A program made the position numbers and the translations under genes. From positions 141,827 through 205,826 of the forward strand of contig NZ_RJUF01000180.1 of assembly GCF_024343775.1 (NCBI RefSeq): a stretch of 64,000 nt of DNA, in the 5' to 3' direction. Positions 40,715 through 50,823 of this stretch are shown here, piece after piece; within the stretch, counting starts at the first letter, position 1; each line of letters begins with the position of its first letter. The DNA comes from Lacihabitans soyangensis. GTDB taxonomy: Bacteria; Bacteroidota; Bacteroidia; Cytophagales; Spirosomataceae. A model generated the notes under the pieces. That model made no database searches and had not been told where the DNA came from. It saw only the letters and a program-made list of their open reading frames with translations.

Positions 40715-41164
40715 TCAAAAAGACTTTATAACATTCGTCACAATTCCCCAAATCATAAAATCATTTTCTTTGGTTACTAAAATAGGTTTGTAACTTGCGT
40801 TTGCAGGCAAAAGCCAAATGCTATCTTTTTCTATTTTTAGGCTTTTAACAGTGAATTCACCATCAATATAACAAACTGCCACTTTGCCAGTTGCCGGTTC
40901 AAGGCTTTTATCAATAACTAAAAGGTCACCATCATGAATGCCTAGGTCTTTCATTGAGTTACCTCTTACTTTGCCAAAGAATGTAGAGCTCGGGTGTTTA
41001 ATAAGTTCGTGGTTAAGATCGATGGCCGTGTCTATAAAGTCATCGGCAGGCGATGGAAAACCAGCCGAAATACCTTCTTTCACAAATGGAAGTTTGAGGG
41101 CAATGTCAATTGAAGCAGGAAATATCTGAATTTTGGGTAAGTTGAAGTTTCTAAAAACGGTCAT
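40715..41164 (-). CDS. umuD: UmuD, LexA-like self-cleaving protein
   Basis: A 149-aa S24 protein. The cleavage bond is the Ala-Gly in GISAGFPSP near residue 35; the active Ser is in VRGNSMKDLGI and the Lys in AVCYIDGEFTVKSL. RecA-stimulated cleavage activates it for pol V. No N-terminal DNA-binding domain, so it is not LexA. First gene of the umuDC operon. Confidence 0.9.
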   Translation of the reverse strand: MTVFRNFNLPKIQIFPASIDIALKLPFVKEGISAGFPSPADDFIDTAIDLNHELIKHPSSTFFGKVRGNSMKDLGIHDGDLLVIDKSLEPATGKVAVCYIDGEFTVKSLKIEKDSIWLLPANASYKPILVTKENDFMIWGIVTNVIKSF

Positions 41165-41598
41165 TTGTTATGTATTTGAAGCACAAATTTGATTGTAAAA
41201 TTTCTACCTAGTATCAACAAAATACATAAATCTTCAAGAATGCTACAATTTGGAGCATTCAATATCAATCTTTGTAAAATTCTCAATTCTTGTATAAACC
41301 CACAAACGATTAAATTAAATTTTATGAAGTTGGAAAGAGAAATTAAATTGCTAAATTTTATTTAGATATTGACATGGGCACTCTTTATACCTTGTTTTAT
41401 TATCCTATTCAACTTTTTTTTGCTGCACTTTTACAAAAGTATCATGGACCATGGAACTCTTGGAAATATCAAAATAATACAATGCCAAAAAATAAATATA
41501 TCACCAATTTAAGCTCGAAAACACATTTAAAATGTAGAAATAATCTATATTTATGAAAGTTGAAATCTAATCACTGGATACTATTTAAAAAAAACTGG
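41165..41598. other. Gene-free region upstream of umuDC
   Basis: AT-rich; no supported gene. A 60-codon frame (41374-41556) has composition unlike coding DNA here. Confidence 0.5.
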
Positions 41599-41803
41599 TG
41601 CACACACCTAGTGTGTTCACCCAAAATACGCCTCAAAATAACCTACACACCATGAACACACCTGTGAACACACCCCGCACACAGGGTGTGTTCATATGGC
41701 AAAAATAGGTGAACACACGTCATTTCACCGAGGTGAACACACCTTTAGCAAAAGTGAACACACCTAAAATAAAGTGAACACTTATTATTTGTCGGACAAA
41801 CTA
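41599..41803. repeat. Iteron array 1 with palindrome
   Basis: At least four exact GTGAACACAC units on the plus strand (41665-41765), a truncated one near 41774, and inverted ones (GTGTGTTCAC near 41611, GGTGTGTTCA near 41685). The array ends with the palindrome TTTGTCGGACAAA (41788-41800). It aligns base by base with array 2 at 49573 outside the repeat units. This is the architecture of a replication origin; no rep gene is next to it. Confidence 0.75.
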
Positions 41804-42449
41804 TAACAGAAGATAGCAATCTTAAAAAAATGCAAAGAAAATAGGGATCCAGACGACGAAGAAAGAAGAAAAACTTACTATATATACTACCCAACATTGA
41901 CATGAGACCCACCATTACCAAAATGAAAACCCAAAATTATTATTCGTAAGGATTATTTTATCTAATAACCTAATCGAGCATATTTCATACAAGATGATAC
42001 TCTAGCCAGTGAACTTACGCAACTAGGAAGATTATTGGTAAATAATCAGTGTACTCTTATCCTCAATACTACTTTGGTTTGTAAGCACCTTTTACTTTAC
42101 AAAACTTACTTATTCTGCAGCATCAGACACAATAATTCTTTTATAGATATCAAGATTCATACACATCTAGAATTTGGTCTTATAACCTGAATGAAGACTG
42201 ATTATGTATTTTTCTTATGTTTCACTACCACAACATTTTTTCCTAAGAACTTGATTACGATTTGCTTTTCATTCAAGAGAATATTTAGATAATTGGAACT
42301 TCTTAAAGAAACTGGAGTTTTATGGTAGCTTAACTAAATTTTTCACTTTATTTAGAAATGATTATAGCTGGATGTTATTTCAGAAGGCAGCTAAGAATTG
42401 TAATTATGATATTTAAGAAACCTTGTAAGACTCAACTCTATTAATAAAA
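41804..42449. other. Gene-free region
   Basis: The first 50 bases after the palindrome match those after array 2. The rest is AT-rich and shows no supported gene. Confidence 0.5.
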
Positions 42450-43448
42450 ATGAACAACAATGACATTATTTGGCAAGATATTGATCCTATTGAGACTCTG
42501 AAGTTTTGGGATTGTATTTTAAAAAACAAACCTGTCAAGGTTACCAAGATTGATGAGCCGTCAGTTGTGAAAAAAGACTTTGAGGACTTAACAAACTTTT
42601 TAGGACCATTTGTAAGCCGTGATGGCTGGAGCATCCCAAATGCTCCAATTTCTGCGAACTCGGTATTCAAATATGGAACCGAAAACATACCTGTTAAACT
42701 GACAAAATCAACACAAATCGACTATCCATATAGTGCGGTAGGTAAACTATTGTTTGCTCTTGTTGTAGACGACGAATATTCACTTTTTGAAGGTACTGCT
42801 TTTGTTTATCAAACAAGCAATGAGAATGCCATTTTTACCGCTGGCCATTGTCTGTTTTCTGAGCATGACCTAAAGATTCCTAGGCAATGGGCCCAACATG
42901 TGATTTTTATTCCATTCTTCGAGATGGAAAATAGGCCGTTATTAGATTATTTTGAAGCAGGAGAAGTTTATGTTGCAAATGGTCTAGGTGTGGCAAGGAA
43001 ATGGTATGAATCGAGTTTAGATAAAAGGTATGGCTATGACCTTGGTTGTTTAACACTCGAACCGAGTTTACCAAAATTGCGAGACAAGACTGGTTCATTA
43101 GGTTGGATAGCAGGTGATTTTGATATTAACAAGTATAATAACTTTCAATCTATAGGGTATCCAGTTGGAAAGGAGTTTGAGCCTGGTGGTCTTTGGGCTA
43201 CGAATTTTGAATTATTATTCCTAAACTTCATCGGTGGAGAGCCACACATTAGAATGAAGGGTAACCGCTTTAGCCAAGGAGCAAGTGGTGGCCCGGTTTT
43301 AGTTTCAGCAATTGATAACCCTAAACAGTATTACGCCATAGGTTTGAATGCATGTCTTTCCGATTATGGCCCAGATTTTCATTATTGGGATTCCCCACGT
43401 TTTGGCAGAACATTTTTGTCAATGATTGATTTTTTGGAAAACAAATAA
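42450..43448 (+). CDS. Trypsin/V8-like serine protease
   Basis: A 332-aa chymotrypsin-fold protease. Catalytic residues are visible: His in FTAGHC, Asp in YGYDLGCL and Ser in RFSQGASGGPVL. The N-terminal 100 residues are an extra domain, perhaps a propeptide or substrate-binding part. No signal peptide is seen, which is unusual for this family. It converges on the three-gene cassette 43517-46478, whose products might be its substrates. Confidence 0.8.
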   Translation: MNNNDIIWQDIDPIETLKFWDCILKNKPVKVTKIDEPSVVKKDFEDLTNFLGPFVSRDGWSIPNAPISANSVFKYGTENIPVKLTKSTQIDYPYSAVGKLLFALVVDDEYSLFEGTAFVYQTSNENAIFTAGHCLFSEHDLKIPRQWAQHVIFIPFFEMENRPLLDYFEAGEVYVANGLGVARKWYESSLDKRYGYDLGCLTLEPSLPKLRDKTGSLGWIAGDFDINKYNNFQSIGYPVGKEFEPGGLWATNFELLFLNFIGGEPHIRMKGNRFSQGASGGPVLVSAIDNPKQYYAIGLNACLSDYGPDFHYWDSPRFGRTFLSMIDFLENK

Positions 43449-43516
43449 ATTTCTCATTCTAGGTGATTTTCTCATCCTTAGAACCAATTTGCCATAAAAC
43501 ACAACATTACAACTAG

Positions 43517-44779
43517 TTAACCACCAGACCAATTTCCAGAGGCAAAACCCAATAAACTGGCTGTCCTCTGTTGTTCCAAAGTCAAGTTGTTCCAATTTGT
43601 AGTTACCGAAAGAGGTTCAGGTGCCGTTCCACTCCAAGAAGCACTGCTCCATCCTAATTGCACCCATAAATTCTGTAATCTGACAGGAATACTTAACCAT
43701 TCAAACTTCCTCCAGTAGGCCATCATATTGGCTTGTAAAGTGGCTTCCGACACCGAAGGGCCATTCCATAGTAGTTCATCGTAGCCCAACAACTTTGCTG
43801 TATTTACTTGACCAGGTAACAATTGATTCCATGGTAAATAAAAAGCTGATGGAAAACCACTCGGTATTCCGTCCCAATTTTTATTGTTCCATCCAAAATC
43901 TCCCCACAATTCTTGAGCATTTAAAGGCAACTGCTCCCAAGAAAAGCTACGCCAGTAGTCATCTCCGTTGCCCATGGCTTGGGCGTTTTCTAAGCTAGGC
44001 ACAGGTTGAAAACAACTCATGCTATGAAGAACACTCAATTGGTTTAAGCCTTGAACATATGCACTACTGCCTGACATATTGTTTAACCAGTTTTTTACCA
44101 ACTCAATTCTTGTATTTGCTACTTGATTTGAAATGCTTTGATATTCAGTCATGTTTAGGTTCAGCTTTGCCCGATAAATATTAAAAATACTACCCAATGA
44201 TGAGGTTGCATGTTTTCCACTTCCGACACTATATTTAATCACAGCAGAGGTAAAATAAAAATAGATAGAAACACTACCATCAGTGTTGGCTTGAATGGCA
44301 TGTTGCACCATTATCACGACTTCCGGCTGGTTTGGAGCTGAATAAGCAGCTTGGACTAGGTTTTGAACACTCATTTGAAGACGTGACTTATCAGCATCCG
44401 TTATTCCAACATATGTATTTATAGCTTGTTGGACGTATGTAGGCCAATCAGATGCACCACCAATAGTTACATTATCACCGTATTCCTGGCTAAACAAAGT
44501 ATTAGATATACAAGTTTTGACTTCGCTTATCCAATTCAATAATGCACCCTGGTTGGCAGTTTGTGCTGGATCCAATGGATTATAACCTGATTTTACCCGA
44601 GCTATCTCTAATATCGAAGCACAGCCTGTTGCAGGCGATGCCGCAAAAGCATTTAAGGTAGCCTGATTCCAAACTCCGCTACCGCCACTATTTTGAACTT
44701 CAGCAGCTACACTCGCATCTTTTGCCAAGGCATTACGCCAGTCTCCAATAAGTTGTGGATTGACAACAATCGTATCCAT
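43517..44779 (-). CDS. Unknown protein with WxxL repeats, 420 aa
   Basis: The N-terminal 250 residues resemble the 267-aa protein encoded upstream: both have an ARxxSGYNPLDP block, then a GI-T/S-helix (ITDADKSRLQMSVQNLVQAA) and a (V/I)Q-(D/N)SxG strand. The C-terminal 150 residues hold four repeats of about 30 residues following W-x2-L-x4-Q-x4-LLG-(Y/W/F)-x4-W-x-G (for example TNWNNLTLEQQRTASLLGF). The repeats may bind partners or glycans. No signal peptide. Unknown function; toxin-like or self-recognition roles are possible. Confidence 0.6.
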   Translation of the reverse strand: MDTIVVNPQLIGDWRNALAKDASVAAEVQNSGGSGVWNQATLNAFAASPATGCASILEIARVKSGYNPLDPAQTANQGALLNWISEVKTCISNTLFSQEYGDNVTIGGASDWPTYVQQAINTYVGITDADKSRLQMSVQNLVQAAYSAPNQPEVVIMVQHAIQANTDGSVSIYFYFTSAVIKYSVGSGKHATSSLGSIFNIYRAKLNLNMTEYQSISNQVANTRIELVKNWLNNMSGSSAYVQGLNQLSVLHSMSCFQPVPSLENAQAMGNGDDYWRSFSWEQLPLNAQELWGDFGWNNKNWDGIPSGFPSAFYLPWNQLLPGQVNTAKLLGYDELLWNGPSVSEATLQANMMAYWRKFEWLSIPVRLQNLWVQLGWSSASWSGTAPEPLSVTTNWNNLTLEQQRTASLLGFASGNWSGG

Positions 44780-44798
44780 ATTAAAAATGTTAGAAGGT

Positions 44799-45533
44799 TT
44801 ACGCTTTTGTTAATTTCGTGGTATTATTGGCCATCCAATCAATTACATTGGTAAAACCTAAACCTAAAAACTGTTCGGAATTAGCCTTGAAATAACTTGC
44901 TGACTGTGCTGTTAAGGAAATTGTGGTACCCTGCTCCACAACGGTATATGTTGGAAGCTGCTTTACCTTCTTATCAAAAATGCCATTTTTTTCAGGTGGG
45001 TAATAACTAACGGATAAAGTAGTTTTTTTCCAAACTAAGCCCAAGTTGCCATCTGAAGACTGCATGTTTTGAACAATAAAGGACAAAGTGATAGGCGATC
45101 CTTCAAAATCACCAGCCAACAAGTCTTCAAGTTGAAGCTGTTCAGCTATTTCTGTTCTATTTGCTACGGGTACACCGGCAGTGACGAAGCAAGTATTGAT
45201 AAGGTCGACAATGGTGTGAACACTGTCTTTACCTTGAATAGGACCACTAGAAACACCTACAATAAAAGGAGCTCCATTGAACTGGTTCAAATAGGTCTGA
45301 AAATTAAGATCGGAACTTATTGCCCAATTCACCCTATTTTGTAAAAATTGAGCTAGGGTTGATAAAACATTTGCAGGACTGGCCTGAAAATTCGCTAGAA
45401 ATGTAGAATACTCCACCGTACCTTTTGATGGAACTGGGGCTTGCAAATTACTTGCCTGAGCCATAATATTTTCTCTGTCTGTTCCAGTCAAACAGGTTAG
45501 AACGAAGAATAGATTTTTTGAATTAGTATCCAT
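44799..45533 (-). CDS. Unknown cassette protein, 244 aa
   Basis: The start is placed at MDTNSKNLFF (ATG 45531-45533). The middle part (VDLINTCFVTAGVPVANRTE and SSDGNLGLVWKKTTLSVSYY) follows the same order of helix then strand as the other two proteins of the cassette, so it may be a third, more distant paralogue. 19 bases separate it from the 420-aa gene downstream. No known family. Confidence 0.5.
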   Translation of the reverse strand: MDTNSKNLFFVLTCLTGTDRENIMAQASNLQAPVPSKGTVEYSTFLANFQASPANVLSTLAQFLQNRVNWAISSDLNFQTYLNQFNGAPFIVGVSSGPIQGKDSVHTIVDLINTCFVTAGVPVANRTEIAEQLQLEDLLAGDFEGSPITLSFIVQNMQSSDGNLGLVWKKTTLSVSYYPPEKNGIFDKKVKQLPTYTVVEQGTTISLTAQSASYFKANSEQFLGLGFTNVIDWMANNTTKLTKA

Positions 45534-45674
45534 GGTATAAATTTCTTTAAAAATTATGTAACCGAAACTTGAGGTTACAAACGACAAGTTTCGGTTAAGA
45601 CATTCATATTTCTCTAAACAAAATGATTGAATAAATGAGATTTACTCAAGGTGAACAATCTACTGATGCCAGAA

Positions 45675-46478
45675 TCAAGACATACGTCTCAACATACGCT
45701 CAATACAAAGTGCCCTTGCTCCACCATTTGCTTTGACAGGTGTAGTCATACTGTTAATCCAGCTATTTGTGTCAGTATTTTGCTGCTGATTAAAATACTC
45801 CTTACAAGCATTCCAAGCAGCTGGTGAAAGTTGATACACAGCTCTTGAAACTGAATATTCAGAATGGAATGTAACAGTACCCTTACTCTCAGTAGTATGA
45901 ATACCAAAGGTGCTGGCGTATAAATGGAATTGAACATTTCCTGAACTGTCTACTTGTAGAAGGTTCTGAGCGAAATTGGAATACTTTTCAATTTTGTCGG
46001 AATAGGAAAGAGCCGCTTTGGCAAGATTACTTACTGCCTTCGTAATCTCACCTACGTTTTCAGTAGAAATTCCAATGAAAGCATCTACAAAAGAGTTAAT
46101 CAAAGAATCTGAATTCTGACTGTTATTAATAACGTCTTGGGTATCCGCTTTTAGCAGATCCAACATAGGTGCAGATGCTATATTCTGAGTGAATTGTATA
46201 AAATGTTGCTTGTTGCCCATTCCTTCTGGGTCCAAAGGATTATAGCCTGAACGTGTTCTCGCCAATCTTGCGATGGTTTGCATACCCTCGAAAATACTTC
46301 CTGGCGATGAACCGTTTGTGGCAGCAGCAGATGCGGCAGCATCATAACCACCAATACCAGCAGAGTTGGCTGGTGCCATTATTTGACCATCTGCAACCTG
46401 AAGTACCATTCCAGGCATAAAACTTTGAGAATTGAAATCAATCCATTCTTGTACCGAAACTCCTGTAATACGTGCCAT
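45675..46478 (-). CDS. Unknown cassette protein, 267 aa
   Basis: First gene of the cassette. Shares ARTRSGYNPLDPEGM and the GISTENVGEITKAVSNLAKAA helix with the 420-aa protein. After an Ala-rich N-terminus it has helices and then a strand-rich part (GNVQFHLYASTFGIHTTESK). The layout of helices followed by strands loosely recalls pore-forming Cyt/Evf-type proteins, but this is a guess. Confidence 0.55.
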   Translation of the reverse strand: MARITGVSVQEWIDFNSQSFMPGMVLQVADGQIMAPANSAGIGGYDAAASAAATNGSSPGSIFEGMQTIARLARTRSGYNPLDPEGMGNKQHFIQFTQNIASAPMLDLLKADTQDVINNSQNSDSLINSFVDAFIGISTENVGEITKAVSNLAKAALSYSDKIEKYSNFAQNLLQVDSSGNVQFHLYASTFGIHTTESKGTVTFHSEYSVSRAVYQLSPAAWNACKEYFNQQQNTDTNSWINSMTTPVKANGGARALCIERMLRRMS

Positions 46479-46864
46479 AATTTAATTAGTTAGAAAAATT
46501 GGAAATTCTTAATTGATAATACCACAAAGTTCAAGAAGTCCCATGGCCGATATCAGCGTTTAAATACCTGAAAAAACAAACAGGCATTTATGCACGGTTT
46601 GATGTTAAAAATACCTTTCGCAGACACTAGGCATTTTTACCTGTTTGATGCCGCTTAAGTAAACTTTACGAGTAGCAGAACACAATCTTGTGTAAAAAGA
46701 TATTCCGGCTCGAAGTGAAGAATTAGCTTCGGGTTAAGGAAAACCGTTTGGAGTATGATTAGATTCCCAACTTGATGTAAATTAATAACAAGTGAAGATA
46801 CTAATTGCGTGCATCTCTAAATATGCTTCAATAGGAGATATGTTGCAGGTACACAACTTGCCCA
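46479..46864. other. Gene-free region with hairpin debris
   Basis: No supported gene. Several GCATTT/CAGGCATTT-type words near 46570-46660 may be decayed terminators or repeats. Confidence 0.45.
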
Positions 46865-47456
46865 CACCCCAATTGTCAGACAAACTGCATAGGACTAAAG
46901 CAATCTAAGAGAAATTTAAGATATTGAATACTAATTAAAAAGGAATTGGTAGGGAAAAGTTGATGCTAAAGCTCATTATTTGACTTACAAATATATTTGG
47001 GGTGCCACAAATATGAATATCAATAAACAATTGCCTGTATATGTTCCAATGAAAATAATAGTACAGAATTCAACTCACTGAAAGTTCGTTAAATGAAATT
47101 TTTGAGTATTTCATCTAATGCCACAAGCAAAATGAATTGATATTGATTATGAAAACTTGAATTTCGTCAAAAAGTGGGAAAACAACCATTTCGAAGCTGA
47201 TTTAGATGACAATTTCAAAAAAATGGAAATCTTTTAGTACTGTCCAAATGAGAATTAACACTCAATAACAACTACTAAATGTTATGTTAATTCGAGGTTT
47301 TCGGCTTTAGCTAATTAATTGTGTGGTGAAAAATTTAATGCCTGATAAGACCTCAAATTGGTCTTGAACTTGGTTGAAAAATATAATGAAGATACCATCA
47401 CTCAAGTGGCTCACTTTGAACTGGAATGGCTGGCTCACTTTCACAGGAATTTGCAC
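46865..47456. pseudogene. Fossil unit A: palindrome, unknown remnant, hsdR piece, IS21-type end
   Basis: It begins with TTGTCAGACAA (46873-46883), followed by about 380 bases aligning with 49753-50140, then an hsdR-like piece (TCGAGGTTTTCGGCTTTAGC, about 47284-47385) and finally an IS21-type end of two GGCTCACTTT...GGAAT words (47406-47456). All parts carry frameshifts. Confidence 0.65.
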
Positions 47457-47562
47457 ATGGAAGCTACTTTAGATTATTGGTTCAAAATAAAGAATATCTT
47501 ATTGTTGAGTCCAAGTTAGTGTAAATACTAAGGTAAAATCTCCAGATGGTATTTTAAATCGA

Positions 47563-47720
47563 GTTTCAGCTTTAAATAGGCATATTCGTCAGATAGCTTT
47601 TTTCATGCCCCAGAAGCTCTCAATTGACCTTCACTTCGTTCATACAGACAATGTAAATCTCAATGCTCAATTGGCTCGCTTTGAACCGAAATGGGAGGAT
47701 CAATTCCACTAGAATATGGG
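47563..47720. pseudogene. Fossil unit B: hsdR piece and IS21-type end
   Basis: A short degenerate hsdR match (AAATCGAGTTTCAGCTTTAA...CTCAATTGACCTTC) followed by TTGGCTCGCTTTGAACCGAA and a second GGAT-type word (47671-47720). Confidence 0.5.
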
Positions 47721-47911
47721 AACAAATCTAATGTCTTTAATACCTACTGAGACTGTCACCAAAATCTGCTGAGTAGCTACATTAAAGACTTTGATACCGC
47801 ACCATTTCGCCGAAGATGCGTTCAAGCTTTCAGAATAGCAAAAAGACCTCAAATATTGAGGGCTCTTTAGCTGGGACTTTCTTCTACATTGCTAAATGTT
47901 AGCTGATGTAT

Positions 47912-48832
47912 TTATTTTTTCTCTTTACAAGCTTTGAAAAAAAGTTCACCAAGTTCTGTTAATACAAATTCAGTTGTCGAGTCCATATCTATATCTAAAT
48001 TAACATTTGCATAACTCCTGGAATTACCGAAGCCATCTTCTCTTTCTATTGGTATTTCTAGAGTTTGACTTTCCGCATAAAACTCTCGTATCTCTTTTAT
48101 TAATCCTAGCCGTGTCAAATTTGACATTTCAAAATCTTTAAATAATTCTTGGTATACAACTTCAGCTCTTTTGATTGAATATTGAATTTTGTGTTCTTCG
48201 TTATCGAGGTTACGCAATACTCTTTCAACATCCCTTTTTTTGTTTTCTAGTTCCCAAATTCCAGTGCTCCAACTATTTCCTTGTGTTTGTTTCTTTTCCT
48301 CTATGTCCTTGCTCAAGGAAGTAATTTGCTTTTGTATTAGTTTATCTTTTTCAATTCTTTCCTTTTTGAATTTCTCTAACTCGGAAATTAAACTTAATCT
48401 TCTTGAACTGCAGTTGTCATACACTATCTCCAAAGGCAAAAACTCGTCAGTTGATAACTGGCTTAAAATATATGGGAAAACATGATTTTCTATATTTTGC
48501 TCTGAGTCAATAAGATTAGAAAGTAAAATTGACCATTTGTCTTGCATCACTTCTTCCTCCTCTAAGCTAGAATATTCTAAAAGGGGCGATAGAACTTTGA
48601 GTGAAATTTTTTTTGGCTCTATGTTATGCTTTTCGCAATAGTCTTTTGCCCTGTTTAGTATTTTCACTTGGTTCTTGAAACGCCACATTGTTATATGGTC
48701 TTTCATCAACAAACCAGTTTCCTCAATTGAAGGCATTATTAGTTTGTCAACAAAGCTTTTTGCTATTTCAAGTCCCTTTTCTAATGTCGATGATTTATTG
48801 TCAATTTTTTTATCCATAGTTTCGGTTGTCAA
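47912..48832 (-). CDS. Abi-alpha (DUF4393)-like phage-defence protein
   Basis: A 306-aa protein: an N-terminal helix pair (KSFVDKLIMPSIEETGLLMK), a conserved-looking EEVMQDKWSILLSNLID plus FPYILSQLSTDEF, and a central coiled coil (residues about 155-215). This matches the Abi-alpha family linked to abortive infection. It lies in a defence island, alone on its transcript, with a T-rich hairpin downstream near 47840-47870. Mechanism unknown. Confidence 0.6.
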   Translation of the reverse strand: MTTETMDKKIDNKSSTLEKGLEIAKSFVDKLIMPSIEETGLLMKDHITMWRFKNQVKILNRAKDYCEKHNIEPKKISLKVLSPLLEYSSLEEEEVMQDKWSILLSNLIDSEQNIENHVFPYILSQLSTDEFLPLEIVYDNCSSRRLSLISELEKFKKERIEKDKLIQKQITSLSKDIEEKKQTQGNSWSTGIWELENKKRDVERVLRNLDNEEHKIQYSIKRAEVVYQELFKDFEMSNLTRLGLIKEIREFYAESQTLEIPIEREDGFGNSRSYANVNLDIDMDSTTEFVLTELGELFFKACKEKK

Positions 48833-48879
48833 AATAAATAAGCTAACATAAAATAAGCTAACATTTTGATAGACGCATT

Positions 48880-49391
48880 ACTTGCAGTAGTTTTTGGATT
48901 GCTTTATCCTTTTTCCAGAACCTTTTGAATTTTGGAGTAAGTACTTATTTTTTCCAAATATAATTAATTTGTATGATTATCAATGTTTAAGATTCAGAAA
49001 TAGTCAATCTGAATTATTGATTTTCCATGGGTAAAACACTATAAATCCCATAACCCAATTACACCCTCTCCATAAAATTCTCCATAAACCCCAAAATCTT
49101 GTCTTTCATGCTTGCGAAGGTGGTGTTTCGCTCCAAGAGGCCGAGTATATCGTTTATTATTGGCCTTATTACATTAACCAATAGCAACTTCCCTAACAAA
49201 TAATACTCAGTTACCACCTCTTACAGCTACCTTATATCGAGGCTTTCAGCTTCCCCTAGAGTAATTAGTGTGTATGTTCATTCGATGCCAGAGAAGTCCT
49301 TAAATTGGCTTCCTAAATGGAAATCATCGGTAGTGTAGATTTCCAATGGCTAATTTTGAAACAGAGAGGCTGGATCAATTACACCAAAATG
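48880..49391 (-). pseudogene. Fossil unit C: decayed hsdR 3' end and IS21-type end
   Basis: Aligns with 52300-52740, covering the 3' flank and last 250 bases of hsdR, with many indels. A shared block is TTGATTTTCCATGGGTAAAA (49017 onward, and 52430). The coding match runs about 49066-49318 and is followed by degenerate IS21-type words (about 49345-49391). Confidence 0.7.
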
Positions 49392-49572
49392 GAAGAACGA
49401 CCAAGTATACAAAACCCTCAACAATGAAAATCCAGAAGATATTGGAAAAATACAAATCTTAGAGAGTTAAATCAAGGTCTAAAATGCGTGAACACAGAGC
49501 TAAAAGAGTAAATAAACCTCCACTTGGTAGAGATTAAACTCTAACCGAGACATACTTATTTAGAACAAGAGC

Positions 49573-49755
49573 CGCACACACCTTGTGTGTACGTCTTAAA
49601 TACGGCTCAAAACGACCTACACACCATGCACACACTTTTGTACACACCCCGCACACTGGGTGTGTACAAATGGCAAAAATAGCCGCACACACTCCATTTT
49701 CAGAAACCGCACACACCCTAGATAACCCACAAACACCTCAATTGTCCGACAAATT
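49573..49755. repeat. Iteron array 2 with palindrome
   Basis: Three exact CCGCACACAC units (near 49571, 49682 and 49707), an inverted TGTGTGTAC-type unit and TTGTCCGACAA (49742-49752). Spacer sequences match array 1 (for example CACCATG-ACACAC and ATGGCAAAAATAG), while the repeat unit itself differs (CCGCACACAC against GTGAACACAC). Confidence 0.75.
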
Positions 49756-50323
49756 GGATAGAACTAAGGCAATCTAAAAAAAATATAAGAGATAGAATCC
49801 GAAATAGACAGGAATTTGGAGGAAAAAGTTGATACCAAAGGTCATCATTTAAAAAATAAAAACAGTTGGAGTGCCACAATAATGCAAAAAAACAAATAAT
49901 CACTCAATTATGCACCGAAGTAAAGTATAGCATAGAACTCACTGAAAGTTCGTTAATTGAAATTTTCGAGTATTTTGTCATCAAATGACTCAAGCAAATT
50001 GATATGGTATTGATAAATGAAAACCAAAATGTCATCAAAGTGTGCGAAAACAACTATGCCGAAGCTTATAAAGATGACATTTTCAATAAATGGAGTATCA
50101 TTTTGTGGCATCCAATTAAAACCAAATGTTATGAAACAACCACTTGTTGCATCGTTAAATCGAGATTTTTTGTTATAACTGGGAAATTTGTGTTTTTGCT
50201 ATTTCTATTCCTCAGAAGCCCTCAAATTGACTTTAGACTTGGTAAGTATTTATATCATAGAAATCTACTCTAGTGGCTCACTTTGAACCGGAATTGCTAG
50301 CTCACTTTGGTTGGAATATGCAC
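49756..50323. pseudogene. Fossil unit D: unknown remnant, hsdR piece, IS21-type end
   Basis: Homologous to unit A through the end of its IS21-type end (50273-50323, two GGCTCACTTT words). In between lies a short hsdR match (CGTTAAATCGAGATTTT, about 50157-50252). A partial frame in 50004-50273 begins MVLINENQNVIKVCENNYAE and is a decaying gene of unknown type, present also in unit A. Confidence 0.65.
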
Positions 50324-50352
50324 GTGCAAATTAATTGATACTACTTTTTTTT

Positions 50353-50823
50353 CTATAATGCATGGTTTATCTCTTCCGCTGTCACGACTTCTATTCCAAG
50401 CTCCTTTCTAATTCTATGCCTTTTACTTTTCTGATAGTCCGTATAATCGTGAGAAGCAAGAGTTTTTTCGCTTGAGTTAAAGGCCACACGTAGAAACATT
50501 CTGTCTTTCTTATTCCTAATGATTTGTTCAATATAGTTCTTAGTTGCATTAGGAATAACATTTGAAACAAAATTTATTCTCATGTTTAATGCTAAATGTA
50601 CTATTAAATTGTAGCCAAGACTCCCAGGTCTCAAATGCTTGATAAATTCCAATCCAATATAACTTTGATTTGTACTTTCATCAAACGTGAATCCTTCGTC
50701 AACAGTTACTAAGGTTGTGTTTGCAAACATTTTATTTATCAACTCCACTGATGATTCTTGATAGTCGGATTCTGAATTGTCTGCATGCACTAAAGTGCAG
50801 GTGTCTAAAACTATGTCAATCAT
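50353..50823 (-). CDS. PIN-like nuclease partner of the AAA ATPase
   Basis: A 156-aa protein with a PIN-like pattern: MIDIVLDTCTLVHADN with an early Asp, a central strand and a late Asp in KDRMFLRVAF / LASHDYTDYQ, then a C-terminal strand IEVVTAEEI. PIN domains cut RNA. The gene overlaps the ATPase gene by 4 bases (ATGA), so the two are translationally coupled. No antitoxin gene is visible, and the ATPase may keep it in check. Confidence 0.65.
   Translation of the reverse strand: MIDIVLDTCTLVHADNSESDYQESSVELINKMFANTTLVTVDEGFTFDESTNQSYIGLEFIKHLRPGSLGYNLIVHLALNMRINFVSNVIPNATKNYIEQIIRNKKDRMFLRVAFNSSEKTLASHDYTDYQKSKRHRIRKELGIEVVTAEEINHAL

Noticed and set aside
41599..41803. CRISPR-like repeats at the iteron array
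   Set aside because: Units of 10 bases, irregular spacing and both orientations fit iterons, not CRISPR.
42413..42688. 91-aa minus-strand frame over the protease start
   Set aside because: Antisense shadow of the protease gene.
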